From Aeropyrum sp. (lineage in GTDB: Archaea > Thermoproteota > Thermoprotei_A > Sulfolobales > Acidilobaceae): a stretch of DNA of 64,000 bases. Positions 18,154-27,496 of the stretch are shown one piece after another (the first letter of the stretch is position 1; every line of letters begins with the position of its first letter). The stretch is from NCBI GenBank assembly GCA_015523465.1, contig WAKF01000073.1:1-64000 (forward strand), given 5' to 3'. The notes beneath the pieces are model-generated. The model saw nothing but the letters and a program-made list of their open reading frames with translations, searched no databases and was not told the origin of the DNA. A program made the position numbers and the translations under genes.

Positions 18154-19062
18154 TTGGGGTGCCAGGTGAGGGTGGAGAAACTCTCCAAAGCCTATCCTGG
18201 GGGGGTCGAGGCTCTCAGGGATGTGGACTTGATTGTAGGCGATGGGGAGGTATTTGCCCTTATGGGGCCTAATGGTAGTGGCAAGACGACACTACTCCAG
18301 GCTATAGCTGGGGTCACTAGGCCTAGCGAGGGGAGTGTTAAGGTTTGCGGCTTCAACGTTTGGGGGGAAGGATGGGATAGGGCTAGGAGGCTTATAGGCT
18401 TCTCTCCCCAGGAACCCCCGCTGCCTAGAAGGCTTACTGTGATTGAAGCCCTTGAAGTGCTGGGAGGCCTTCTAGGAATGCCTCCTTGGGCGGCTAGAAG
18501 CGAAGGCCTCAGAATACTCTCCGAGCTTGGGCTTAAAGGGAAGGCTAGTTCTAGGATAGGCAAGCTTAGCGGGGGTGAGGCTAGAAGGGTGGCCATCGCT
18601 CTCGCCCTCCTCCCAGACCCAGAAGTTGTGGTGTTAGATGAGCCGGGTAGCGGCCTTGACCCAGGCGCTAAAAGGAGGCTGTGGGAAGATGCGCTGGGTC
18701 TCCTTAAAGGGCGCACCGTAATATTCAGTACTCACGATCCCATAGAGGCTGAGGAAGCTGCAGAGAGGGTTGCTATAATGCATAGGGGTAGGGTGAGGGT
18801 TCTAGGTAAGCCATCGGAGCTAATAGAAAGGTATGCGAGAGGGCTTAGGGTTAGGGTATGGACTTCCAGCTTGCCTGGGTACTTGAGGCCTTGGAGAGCT
18901 GGTAGGGGGTTTTACGAGTTTCGTGTTAGAGACGAAGGCGAGGCTAGGGAGTTAATGAGCATACTCTTTGATGCAGGTGTTAGCATTGAGAGGATAGAGG
19001 TTGTCAGGCCCGGGCTCCGGGAGGTGTTCTTTGAGGTTACGGGGGAGGAGCTTGAGGCGTAG
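18154..19062 (+). CDS. ABC transporter ATP-binding protein
   Basis: Nucleotide-binding subunit of an ABC-2 type transporter. Walker A GPNGSGKTT (around residue 38), signature LSGGEARRVAI (around 135), Walker B VVVLDEPGSGLDPG and the switch His in FSTHDP are all intact. A 90-residue C-terminal tail is typical of drug/antibiotic (CcmA/NatA/DrrA-like) exporters. TTG 18154 is used; GTG 18166, with GGGGTG just upstream, is an alternative. The next gene encodes the permease and starts inside this one. Confidence 0.92.
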   Translation: MGCQVRVEKLSKAYPGGVEALRDVDLIVGDGEVFALMGPNGSGKTTLLQAIAGVTRPSEGSVKVCGFNVWGEGWDRARRLIGFSPQEPPLPRRLTVIEALEVLGGLLGMPPWAARSEGLRILSELGLKGKASSRIGKLSGGEARRVAIALALLPDPEVVVLDEPGSGLDPGAKRRLWEDALGLLKGRTVIFSTHDPIEAEEAAERVAIMHRGRVRVLGKPSELIERYARGLRVRVWTSSLPGYLRPWRAGRGFYEFRVRDEGEARELMSILFDAGVSIERIEVVRPGLREVFFEVTGEELEA

Positions 19063-20116
19063 AAGCCCTCTGTACGGCCTAGCCTCGGGCATCCTGCTCT
19101 TCACCTACCAGCTTAGGAGGAGCCCCGAGGTCCTACTATGGTATCTTGGGTTCCCCTTGATACTCATAGCACTCGTTAAGTACGTCTTCCTGACAGGCCC
19201 TAGTGCCCCCACAGTAGGGCTTGTAGGACCTAGGAGCCTCGAGAATGTACTTGTAGAGGCTGGGTTCAAGGTTAAGATCTATGATGACGTTGAGGAGGGG
19301 ATATTAGACCTTGCGAGAGGCTCAATATCGGCTCTAGTAGTAGTAGACGGTGGCGAGGTGAAGGTCTTATACTCCTATCCCGAGCTTAAGGGGTTTGCAT
19401 GGGCCGCTGGCGACGTGATCGAGGAATCACTTAGAGGCGGGGGTAAGAATGTATTCACACTTGAAACTATAGAAGTCGAGGAGGCTCCGGGTAGGACCTT
19501 AGCCCTCTATACTATAAACATCGTGGGGATACAAGCCCTCTACATTGCCCTCTACGGGGGTATGGTAGAAATCGTCACTATGAGGAGGGACGGCTCGCTA
19601 AAGCTAGTAGCCTCAAGTCCTGGAGGAGCCTTAACCCTCTCCCTGTTTCTTGCAGGCTATAGTCTCACAGCCTCAATAACCTCTGCCACAGCAGTCATAG
19701 TGTTCTCGATCCTTCTAGGAGCGGAGTTTAGCGGGGTTAGCCTCCCAGGCGCCTTGACGGCAGCGCTACTAATCCTCTCAGGCCTCTTAACCATATTCAT
19801 GGCAGCCCTGCCCCTCAGCTTATCCATAAAGAGGCATGAGACTGCCTCGGCTATAGCAGGGCTTACAGGCTTCCTAGCCATGATGGGGGGAGGGCTAGCT
19901 ATACCTCTCGAGGAGCTCCCAGACACTATAGCTGCGATTGCACAATACTTCCCCATGACTGTGGCCGTGAGAGCTGCAGGCGAGGCTCTACTAGGATTTA
20001 AGCCGCCCCTAGAAGCCCTAGCCTCAGCTTACCCACTCTACACGGCACTCTTAATAGCGTCGGCTCTAGGCCTAGCGAGCTATAAGCGTATAATATCTAT
20101 GGCTATAGAGGAGTGA
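19052..20116 (+). CDS. ABC-2 type transporter permease
   Basis: Membrane subunit that pairs with the upstream ATPase. One N-terminal helix (LLWYLGFPLILIALVKYVFL), a roughly 120-residue external domain, then about five helices towards the C-terminus, as in ABC-2/NatB-like permeases. I place the start at TTG 19052, inside the ATPase stop region, because GGGGGAGGAG lies directly upstream; a longer frame from 19001 is less likely. Only 32 bp separate it from ccmF, so the pair may be co-transcribed with cytochrome maturation genes. Substrate unknown. Confidence 0.8.
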   Translation: MRRRSPLYGLASGILLFTYQLRRSPEVLLWYLGFPLILIALVKYVFLTGPSAPTVGLVGPRSLENVLVEAGFKVKIYDDVEEGILDLARGSISALVVVDGGEVKVLYSYPELKGFAWAAGDVIEESLRGGGKNVFTLETIEVEEAPGRTLALYTINIVGIQALYIALYGGMVEIVTMRRDGSLKLVASSPGGALTLSLFLAGYSLTASITSATAVIVFSILLGAEFSGVSLPGALTAALLILSGLLTIFMAALPLSLSIKRHETASAIAGLTGFLAMMGGGLAIPLEELPDTIAAIAQYFPMTVAVRAAGEALLGFKPPLEALASAYPLYTALLIASALGLASYKRIISMAIEE

Positions 20117-20148
20117 AGCAGCACTATAGTGTACATGCTATAGGGTAA

Positions 20149-23079
20149 ATGCCCTGGAAGGCTAAGCTCGCAAAGGATAGGTGTCCGGGGGTGGAGCTAG
20201 CGGGCCTTCACTACGCCACCATACTGCCTCTGGCCTCAGCCGCAGCGCTCGTCCTAGCCTTGGAAATGGACCTCTTCTGGGGTACTGGAGAAAGACTGTT
20301 TAAGGCGGGCCTTATCCTAGCCCTCGCAGGTTGGCCTGTCTACCTTGTAGCCTTCATGCTAGGAGACTATACGCTAGCAGAGGTGTCTAGGACTGTAAGC
20401 GACGGCCTAGACTTCATCTACAGGATCGCGGCTGGCTGGTCTAGTGGGGGTTCAAGCCTTTATACCTTCGCGGCGATCCTCTCGCTAGCCCTACTCATAG
20501 CGCTCGTGATGGGCGGCGGAGGATCTAGGTCCTTCAGGCTAGCTGGAGAATCGCTAATGCTCACAGTACTAGCGGCTGCAGCGTTAAACGGAGCTTTCGA
20601 GACCATGCCTGAGGGGGTAGGAGGGAGGGGGCTAAATCCCCTTTTAAAGAGCTACTGGGCGGTGCCCCACCCTCTAGCAACGTTTACAGGCTACTCTATG
20701 ATACTATCTTCGACCCTCCTCCTACTGACGGCTAAGAGCCCGGCATGGAGGCCCCTACTATTGCTGGGATGGGCCTTCCTATCCCTAGGCCTCCTCCTAG
20801 GAGGCTACTGGAGCTACGATACTTTCGGGTGGGGCGGTTATTGGGCTTGGGATCCCGTTGAGACCTCACAGCTTATGGTGTGGTTGGGGGCCGCAGCCCT
20901 CGCCCATAGCATAGGACCACTAGCCCCCCTTAGGAGGCTCGTTGCAGGCTTAACCGGGGGCTCAGTACTCCTAGCGCTCTACGTCACTAGAAGCGGCTTC
21001 AGCCCTCTACACAGCTTCGCAGCCCCAGACCTAGGGGCGGCTGTTCTCCTAGCATACTCCATACCACTAACCCTGGCAGGCATCTACTTCTTCGCGTCAA
21101 GGGACTTCGAGTTACTTGCTAAGTCCACGTCCAAGATTATAGGCAAGGGTTCGGGGCTCACCGTTAAGCTAATAGCCCTCGGCGGACTAGCAATATTCTT
21201 CTCCTTCATCTACGTATACTCTAGCCTCCTAGCGCCAAGCATAGCCTCGGTAGCCGGGTTTAACGTGTCAGCGCCTCTCGGCGACGCTGGAACAAGATTC
21301 TATAACCCTGTGCTACTAGCAGCGGCAGCCATAGCTTTAATAGCTCTTCCAGGCTCTCTCGCCTCACGTAGCGTAGAGGCTAAGGTATTCCTCCCCTTCG
21401 CCGCCGCTACAGTAGCATTGGCAGGCGCAGCGGCGAGCCTTGCCCTAGCCGGAGTGCTAGTGTACTCTCCCAAGTCAGACCCTCTAACTAACGCAATGGT
21501 AGCCTCAGGCTTGGTAGTAGCGACTGCCTCTCTCACGCTATTAGCCCTGACAACTATACCTTCACTAAGAACGCGTAATCCAAGATGGATTCTCGTAAGG
21601 CTTGTTCACGCGGGAGTAATTCTAACGCTCATAGGCGTCTTAGCTAGCGGCAGCTATGCCTATAACCAGGGCTACATAGAGGAAGTGACGTTACGGCCCG
21701 GCGAGACTGTCAACCTAGGTTATGCAAAGATAACGCTTTTGGAGTACGAGTACGTAAAGGGGCCTGTAGGCCTAGACGTAAAGTCTCACGTAACTGCCTC
21801 TCCGGTCGCAATAGCTGCGTGGACGGCTCTCTCAGCACTTCAGGGAGACCTTGGAAGAGTTGCTGGGGATGTCCTAGAGGTTGCGAAGGGCGGGTTAACA
21901 CGTGAGTTAAGAGTGCTTGAAGAGATAATTACAAGCCCCACAAGGCTGGATGGGAAGGTCGATGTGTACGGCATTGGGAGGATAGAAGTGTTCACGCCAA
22001 GCAGCGCTGTCAAAGAGGTTCTAGAGGGCGAGATCAAGCTAACCATATATTCTCCAGGCCTCGAGCTAAATGTTGAACCCCTAGGTGAGGGTGATGAGGT
22101 TTCGGGAGGAGTCCTTAAGGCGTACGTGAGAGCAGAGGACCTATGGGTAGAGCCTTCACCCGCTCCTAGAGACTCATACTACTACTACCGCCTTAAGTTC
22201 GAGGAGCCCGTCGAGATAGCATTTGGCAGTTTAACCTTGAACGTCGAGGAACTAACGATATACCCCTTACCCCAGGCTCCACGTGAGAATAGTATAGGTC
22301 CTGCGCTTCTTGTAGTAGACACTGGCTACATAGATTATAAAGACGTTGAAATTAAGGTGCCCCTAACTCTGGGAGAGGGAGAGTTTCTCTACCTAAAGGC
22401 TGCCAGCGGAGAGTCCCGGCTACTCTCAGAACTCCTAGACTCGGGGCTTGCAGAAGCTTTATCGCGTGGTGAGGCTCTCGAGCTTGACCCTAGGCCTGGC
22501 AGGCTCGATCTCCCTGAAAGGGTGCTTGAGTGGGTCGGCATGAAGGTTAAGTTAAGGGTCGAAGTCAACGGGGACACTGAAGTTCTAGAGGCTTTCGTGA
22601 GATTTGAGGGTAACGGGGAGGTCCTAGGGATAAGGGGTCTCGTACTAGACGTACTCCAGGTCCAAACCGGGTTAGGGGACCTCTACATCACTGTTGCACC
22701 GCCAATAGTCAGGGAAGGGACAAACGTTTACCACACGCTACTCATATACTATCTTCGGGAGGCGTATGAGAGTCTAGACTTTTCGCAGAGGCTATCCCTC
22801 ACAGCTTTAATGGCTGCTGCATACAACTCGTCTCTCATAACCTCCGGGACTGCTGGGAATGAGGCTGTGGTGCGTGTGCTGGAATCACTTATAGACCTTT
22901 ACAGGATGGCTACTACTACAGGCGACGGAGATAATCCTGTTGAGAGCCAGGGCGTTGTACTCCAGGTTAAAATGGTCCCGATGGTGGACTTAGTGTGGGC
23001 TGGAGGTGCGGTAACTGTAGCCTCTATGCTAGCGCTAGCCTTTATAAGCGGGGCTCAGCGTCAGGATTCGAGTACGTAG
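20149..23079 (+). CDS. ccmF: Cytochrome c heme lyase subunit CcmF
   Basis: Large membrane protein that joins heme to apocytochrome c. The WWD loop reads WGGYWAWDPVETSQL (around residue 226). VPHPLATFTGYSM (around 175) has the heme-ligand-type His, and LVHAGVILTLIGVLASG (around 485) the conserved late His. About 13-15 helices, then a large outer domain (residues 510-960) and one final helix. At 976 aa it is longer than bacterial CcmF (about 650) owing to that outer domain. ATG start. It converges on ccmB with a 19-bp overlap. Works with CcmE; no CcmH or CcmI is visible. Confidence 0.9.
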   Translation: MPWKAKLAKDRCPGVELAGLHYATILPLASAAALVLALEMDLFWGTGERLFKAGLILALAGWPVYLVAFMLGDYTLAEVSRTVSDGLDFIYRIAAGWSSGGSSLYTFAAILSLALLIALVMGGGGSRSFRLAGESLMLTVLAAAALNGAFETMPEGVGGRGLNPLLKSYWAVPHPLATFTGYSMILSSTLLLLTAKSPAWRPLLLLGWAFLSLGLLLGGYWSYDTFGWGGYWAWDPVETSQLMVWLGAAALAHSIGPLAPLRRLVAGLTGGSVLLALYVTRSGFSPLHSFAAPDLGAAVLLAYSIPLTLAGIYFFASRDFELLAKSTSKIIGKGSGLTVKLIALGGLAIFFSFIYVYSSLLAPSIASVAGFNVSAPLGDAGTRFYNPVLLAAAAIALIALPGSLASRSVEAKVFLPFAAATVALAGAAASLALAGVLVYSPKSDPLTNAMVASGLVVATASLTLLALTTIPSLRTRNPRWILVRLVHAGVILTLIGVLASGSYAYNQGYIEEVTLRPGETVNLGYAKITLLEYEYVKGPVGLDVKSHVTASPVAIAAWTALSALQGDLGRVAGDVLEVAKGGLTRELRVLEEIITSPTRLDGKVDVYGIGRIEVFTPSSAVKEVLEGEIKLTIYSPGLELNVEPLGEGDEVSGGVLKAYVRAEDLWVEPSPAPRDSYYYYRLKFEEPVEIAFGSLTLNVEELTIYPLPQAPRENSIGPALLVVDTGYIDYKDVEIKVPLTLGEGEFLYLKAASGESRLLSELLDSGLAEALSRGEALELDPRPGRLDLPERVLEWVGMKVKLRVEVNGDTEVLEAFVRFEGNGEVLGIRGLVLDVLQVQTGLGDLYITVAPPIVREGTNVYHTLLIYYLREAYESLDFSQRLSLTALMAAAYNSSLITSGTAGNEAVVRVLESLIDLYRMATTTGDGDNPVESQGVVLQVKMVPMVDLVWAGGAVTVASMLALAFISGAQRQDSST

Positions 23080-23738
23080 GAAGCTAGGACTCCTCCGAGT
23101 AGAGACGCTGCGATAGCGGGAGCGGCCATCTCAACTCTCCAGTGCGATGGGGGGTTGTAACCCTGAGTAAGCACTGCTAGGCTATCTAAGGCTACGTCGA
23201 GATAGGGTAGCGAGAGGGCGGTCACTATGAGGGGTGCTAGAGTCGTGTAGGAGGAACTATAGACTAGCATGGCGCTTGAAAAGCTCGATACCGCAGCCAT
23301 GAAGAGGGAGGCGGTTAAAGCCCACTCAAAGACGCCCAGAGAAGCTACATGGCTAGCTCCGGAGAATAGGACATAAGCTAGTATATATACAATGTTAAAC
23401 GAGGCTATTATGAATGCCGAGTACAATAGTTTCGATGCGTAAAGGGCTAGAGGCCCCCCAGGGATTAGCTGGAGCGCCTCAAGGGTTCCCTGCTCCCTCT
23501 CCCTAATAAACGTGGAGTAGCTTGCATAGACGGAGTTGAAGAGCGATACTAAAGCTAAGGTCGCCGGGGCTAGACTCTCCGGCGGCCACGGAGACGACCT
23601 GGCAGCCAACCCTGAGACTACGCCGGCTGAGAGGGAGAAGATTGCTTGCGTGCCCAGGCTATAAGGGTTCCGGTAGTCTAGGAGTAGGTCCTTCCAGAGC
23701 AAGTATAGGACTCTAGCTGTCATGCCCTTAAGCTTCAA
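23061..23738 (-). CDS. ccmB: Cytochrome c maturation ABC permease CcmB
   Basis: Six-helix membrane subunit of the CcmAB ABC transporter, which releases heme-loaded CcmE from CcmC. The family pattern is seen in LLWKDLLLDYRNPYSL (residues 13-28), the cytosolic FIREREQGTLEALQL (around 77-91, CcmB coupling helix) and the following helices. Length of 225 aa is typical. Its start overlaps the end of ccmA by 11 bp, indicating a ccmA-ccmB operon on this strand. Confidence 0.88.
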   Translation of the reverse strand: MKLKGMTARVLYLLWKDLLLDYRNPYSLGTQAIFSLSAGVVSGLAARSSPWPPESLAPATLALVSLFNSVYASYSTFIREREQGTLEALQLIPGGPLALYASKLLYSAFIIASFNIVYILAYVLFSGASHVASLGVFEWALTASLFMAAVSSFSSAMLVYSSSYTTLAPLIVTALSLPYLDVALDSLAVLTQGYNPPSHWRVEMAAPAIAASLLGGVLASYVLES

Positions 23739-24372
23739 TTAGCCTCCCACCCCTCAACCTCATAACCCTAGTGGCTACTTCATCATAGAGCCCGTCGATC
23801 CTGGGTGTAGTAGCCACCACAGCGCCTCCCGTCGAGGCCACTTCAACTATTATATCGCGAATAACCTCTGTTGCCTCCTTATCGAGGCCTGTGAAGGGCT
23901 CGTCGATCAAAAGCACCCTAGGCCTAATTAGCAGGGCTCTAGCTATGTCAGCTCTCCTTCTCCAGCCGTAACTCAGCTCCTCAACCCTCACCCCTCTATA
24001 CTCTTCTAGGCCTAGAACCTTCCAGGTCCTACTACTGAATATCCACGGATCAACGCCGTAGACTCCAGAGTAGAATCTAAGGTTCTCTTCCACAGTTAGG
24101 TCCCTGTAAAGGAGGGGTAGGTGGCCTACATAGCCTATGCACACGCCTCTACACTCAACCCTCACTTTACCCCTGCTTGGCTGAAGCAAGCCTGCTATTA
24201 TCTTAAGTAGCGTCGTCTTACCACTACCGTTAGGTCCCTCGATTACTATGACATCACCAATGTTAACCTCGAGGTCGACCTCCCGCAGCACCCACTTCGA
24301 GTCGAATCTTTTCCACACGTCATCTACGAGTACTAGTCTCAACTGTAGCCCCCCAACGCTGTCTAGGGGCAT
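23728..24372 (-). CDS. ccmA: Cytochrome c maturation ATP-binding protein CcmA
   Basis: ATPase of the CcmAB transporter. Walker A EGPNGSGKTTLLKI (around residue 45), signature LSYGWRRRADIARA (around 133, with Y in place of the second Ser/Gly), Walker B VLLIDEPFTGLDKEA, and an H-loop replaced by ATTPRID. Short length (214 aa) fits CcmA. It is identified by its overlap with ccmB and closeness to ccmF. The missing H-loop His is a mild oddity worth noting. Confidence 0.87.
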   Translation of the reverse strand: MPLDSVGGLQLRLVLVDDVWKRFDSKWVLREVDLEVNIGDVIVIEGPNGSGKTTLLKIIAGLLQPSRGKVRVECRGVCIGYVGHLPLLYRDLTVEENLRFYSGVYGVDPWIFSSRTWKVLGLEEYRGVRVEELSYGWRRRADIARALLIRPRVLLIDEPFTGLDKEATEVIRDIIVEVASTGGAVVATTPRIDGLYDEVATRVMRLRGGRLIEA

Positions 24373-24386
24373 CCCTGCATCACAAA

Positions 24387-24833
24387 TTACGTTATGTCTA
24401 CGAAGAGCTTGAACGCGGAGATCCCAAGGTCTATTAAGTCCCTAACCGAGATCATGCCTACAGGCTTCCCCTCCTCGTCAACCACAGGTATATGCCTTAT
24501 ATTAGCCTCTCTCATTCTCTCAACTACTATATCTAGGTCCTCCTCGGGCCTAGCCACTATAAGGTTCCTGCTCATAACCTCCTCAACTCTGCCTCCAGCG
24601 CAGGCCTTTCCGGCTGCAAGGCTATTCAGTACGTCCCTCTCAGTAATTATTCCCTTGATTCTCCCCTGAGGATCCACTACGATCAAGCTTCCAACGCCCT
24701 TTTCCCTCATGAGCTTGGCCGCATCTACTATAGTCTCGCTCCCTCTTATCGTTACGGGGGGCGATGACATGATGTCTTTAGCCTTCAGCTTAGGCCTCCT
24801 CGTATACCTCTTAAAGACGGGCACGCCACCCAC
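24387..24833 (-). CDS. Tandem CBS-domain protein
   Basis: Two CBS domains (DIMSSPPVTIRGSETI..., about residues 20-75; EVMSRNLIVARPEEDL..., about 84-140) with the usual IITERDVLN and MISVRDLID strand-helix ends. Such stand-alone pairs bind adenine nucleotides and act as energy sensors, normally as dimers. 148 aa. GTG start. It lies just upstream of ccmA on the same strand (14 bp apart), so the three may be one transcript; a regulatory link is inference. Confidence 0.88.
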   Translation of the reverse strand: MGGVPVFKRYTRRPKLKAKDIMSSPPVTIRGSETIVDAAKLMREKGVGSLIVVDPQGRIKGIITERDVLNSLAAGKACAGGRVEEVMSRNLIVARPEEDLDIVVERMREANIRHIPVVDEEGKPVGMISVRDLIDLGISAFKLFVDIT

Positions 24834-24907
24834 CCCCCTAACGTGTGGGTTAGGCTGAAACCTTTAATGAAGATAGGCTAACAGGGTTTGTGGGGGTTTA
24901 ACGGGTT

Positions 24908-26731
24908 TTGACGGGGTGTCCCGGAGGCTATACGTGCCGTATAGCACTCGTAGACCTTTCACGTAGAGCCTGGGAGCCAGTCGAGGTTGACCCAGAAGCC
25001 TATAAATACTTCCCTGGGGGCCGGAGCCTAGGGGTGGCGCTTCTATACAACGCCTTGAATCTCGATGAAGACCCATTCATAATTGCCACTAGCCCCCTCG
25101 TGGCGACAGGCTTCCCAATGGCTAACAGGCTAACCCTAACCTTCAAGTCGCCCCTTACAGGCACGGTAGCATGGGCTAATACTGGAGGCTACGTGTCCCC
25201 AGCCCTCAAGAAGGCTGGTTTCGATGCTGTCGTGATTGTGGGTGTGAGTAGGGAGCCATCCTACATTCTAGTCTCTGACGGCACGGTCTCGATAGAGGAT
25301 GCTGGGTGGCTATGGGGGCTTGACGCCGTTGAGACCACACTGGAGCTTAGGCGTAGGCATGGTGATGTGAGGGTTCTAGCTGTAGGTCCTGCCGGCGAGC
25401 GGGGCGTTAGGTATGCTACAGTCATAAACGATACCGGGAGGAGTAGCGGGGTGAGGCATGGGGCTGGATTCGTCCTTGGTAAGAAGAAGATTAAGGCTAT
25501 AGTGGTAGCCGGAGGCCGAAGCAAGCCTAGGATCTCCGATAAGCCGAGGCTACTCACAATAGCCCGGATAGTCCACGTGAAGCTCAGGGAGTCTAGGCTC
25601 TTAAATAGGGAGAAGGGGCTCCTAGCAGTACACGGCACCCCCATAGCGCTAGACGCCCTAGCTCCCGCCGAGGCGGTGCCCCACAGGAACTATAAGACGC
25701 CAGTGGTTAGGGGGTGGGAGGCCCTCTCAGCCCGCGCCATGGAAGAAGCTATACTCGCGGGGAGGCTCACGTGTTCTGCATGCCCTGTATCGTGTAGAAG
25801 GGATACAACGGGCGCCCGACTATCATTCAGGACCGAGGGTCCCGACTACGCCCAGATATCCTCACTAGGCACCAACGCCTCCCTAATGGACGTTGAAGGC
25901 GTAGCCTACCTAACCAGCCTCTGCTACAGGCTAGGCATAGACCCTATAGAGGCTGGCAACCTGCTTGCAATGTACGCTGAGATAACCGAGCTAGAGGGTC
26001 TAGGCGGGGAAGGGCTTGCATGGGGCGACCTAGAGGGGATGGAGAGGCTCATAGTAGACATTACGTACCTTAGGGGGGCTGGGAAGGTCCTAGCCCAGGG
26101 GGCTAGGGAGCTAGCCAGGAAGTATGGGAGGCCCGAGGTTGCGACTGATGTTAAGGGGATCACAGTGCAAAATGCGGATCCTAGGGTTGAGAAGGCCTGG
26201 GGCCTAGCTAATGCTGTCGAGAGCTTCGGCGGCGCGGTCCACATCTGGGTCTACGGTGACATAATAGCATCGTTCAAGTCCCTAGGGGTGCCGGTGAGGG
26301 TCGACTGGAGCTTCAAGCCGGGCGAGTCTGCCAGGGCTGTGTACGAGAGGCAGCTACTAGTGGCTTCAGTAGACAGCCTTCAAGTCTGTGCATTCTCAAC
26401 CTACGCCCTAACCTGGAATGAATACTCTGCAGCGCTAAGCGCTATTACAGGGACGGCCTGGAGCCCCAGTAGCCTAAGGGGTTCTTCCAGGCTAACCTTA
26501 GACCTTGAAAGGCTAGTTAACGAGGAACTGGGGGTAGGGCCTAGGGAGGACCAGCTACCACCACGCCTCTCCGAAGAGCCCGTTCCCGAGGGAAGGAATA
26601 AGGGATCCATTTTAGACCTGGAGCCCTACCTACAAGCCTACTATGAGGCGAGAGGGCTTCCCGGAGGCAGGCTCGATAGGGACCGGGCGGTGGAGGTGGC
26701 GACGAAGGCTCGCATAGCTAAGATAACTTAG
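24908..26731 (+). CDS. aor: Aldehyde:ferredoxin oxidoreductase (tungstopterin enzyme)
   Basis: Oxidises aldehydes to acids with ferredoxin as acceptor, using a tungsten (bis-pterin) site and a [4Fe-4S] cluster. The N-terminal domain shows YFPGGRSLGVALLY and a FKSPLTGTVAWANTGGY stretch typical of the family. The cluster motif LTCSACPVSCRRD (C-x2-C-x3-C, around residue 287) is present, with a later DSLQVCAF giving the fourth Cys. Length of 607 aa is standard. TTG start. It overlaps the NicO-like gene end by 4 bp on the other strand. A MobA-like gene at 4 kb fits a pterin-cofactor need. Confidence 0.92.
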   Translation: MTGCPGGYTCRIALVDLSRRAWEPVEVDPEAYKYFPGGRSLGVALLYNALNLDEDPFIIATSPLVATGFPMANRLTLTFKSPLTGTVAWANTGGYVSPALKKAGFDAVVIVGVSREPSYILVSDGTVSIEDAGWLWGLDAVETTLELRRRHGDVRVLAVGPAGERGVRYATVINDTGRSSGVRHGAGFVLGKKKIKAIVVAGGRSKPRISDKPRLLTIARIVHVKLRESRLLNREKGLLAVHGTPIALDALAPAEAVPHRNYKTPVVRGWEALSARAMEEAILAGRLTCSACPVSCRRDTTGARLSFRTEGPDYAQISSLGTNASLMDVEGVAYLTSLCYRLGIDPIEAGNLLAMYAEITELEGLGGEGLAWGDLEGMERLIVDITYLRGAGKVLAQGARELARKYGRPEVATDVKGITVQNADPRVEKAWGLANAVESFGGAVHIWVYGDIIASFKSLGVPVRVDWSFKPGESARAVYERQLLVASVDSLQVCAFSTYALTWNEYSAALSAITGTAWSPSSLRGSSRLTLDLERLVNEELGVGPREDQLPPRLSEEPVPEGRNKGSILDLEPYLQAYYEARGLPGGRLDRDRAVEVATKARIAKIT

Positions 26732-27375
26732 CGTCGGAGCTCCCCTAAGGCGTCCAATAGTATGAAAACTCCGATCACCGCAACTATGAGGGGCGTGAGA
26801 ATATGGGATACACTATGTAGAGCCTCCTCTATCCTTCCAGCTCTAGACACTAACGCTATAGTAGCTAGAGTCCAAGCGGCCATGGAAACGTAGACTGCAG
26901 CCCCATAGGCTACTGATAGTAATAGCGGGTTCGCACCAGCCAACACTATAGCTGAGAGGGCCACCTCCTCCTCGTGGGCAAATCCTAGTAAGACGGCATA
27001 CCTGAAAGCCTCCCATATACCGCTAAAATGCTTCCCACTATCCTCACCGTTGTGAACATGGCGGCCCTCCCTCAAAGCCTCTAGCAGCTCCCCGGTGGCG
27101 AGTATTAAGAGGAGGGCGCCAGCCGCAAACTTGATATAAGCTAGATATTCCGAAGCAAGCGTGCCGAGAATCCATACAGCGCCCACGACTACAAGCGTGG
27201 ATAGGAAGTGGCCGAGGGCTAGTATCGTGGTGAAGACGAGGGCCCTCGTGACTCCGCCACTAGACCTGAGCGAGTAAAGTGCTGAGACAATCCAGCCGTG
27301 ACCCGGGTCCGAGCCGTGTATTAAGCCCATAACCACTGCCGTAGGGTAGGCGAGATAAAGCTCCTCCAACGTCAA
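26728..27375 (-). CDS. NicO/HupE-like nickel-cobalt transporter family protein
   Basis: Six-helix membrane protein. GLIHGSDPGHGW (residues 17-28) resembles the 'HALEPGH' metal-binding motif of NicO/RcnA transporters. LALGHFLSTLVVV gives a second helix His. A hydrophilic loop with HVHNGEDSGKH is rich in metal-binding His. LGFAHEEEVAL (around 135) is another conserved patch. 215 aa. Likely moves Ni2+ or Co2+, perhaps other metals; direction is not readable. Confidence 0.7.
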   Translation of the reverse strand: MTLEELYLAYPTAVVMGLIHGSDPGHGWIVSALYSLRSSGGVTRALVFTTILALGHFLSTLVVVGAVWILGTLASEYLAYIKFAAGALLLILATGELLEALREGRHVHNGEDSGKHFSGIWEAFRYAVLLGFAHEEEVALSAIVLAGANPLLLSVAYGAAVYVSMAAWTLATIALVSRAGRIEEALHSVSHILTPLIVAVIGVFILLDALGELRR

Positions 27376-27496
27376 GTCTCAGGCCACCCAAGGCAATGAG
27401 GAAGCCGCATCGGCTTTAAAGCAGGTTTTATGTGGGAAGGCCTTTTTACTCTCGAAGGACAAATGCCACGATAGAGTTATATGGGGTGTCTAGGTC

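Noticed and set aside
21300..22577. Several minus-strand frames inside ccmF
   Set aside because: Shadows caused by GC-rich third positions of a long, recognised gene.
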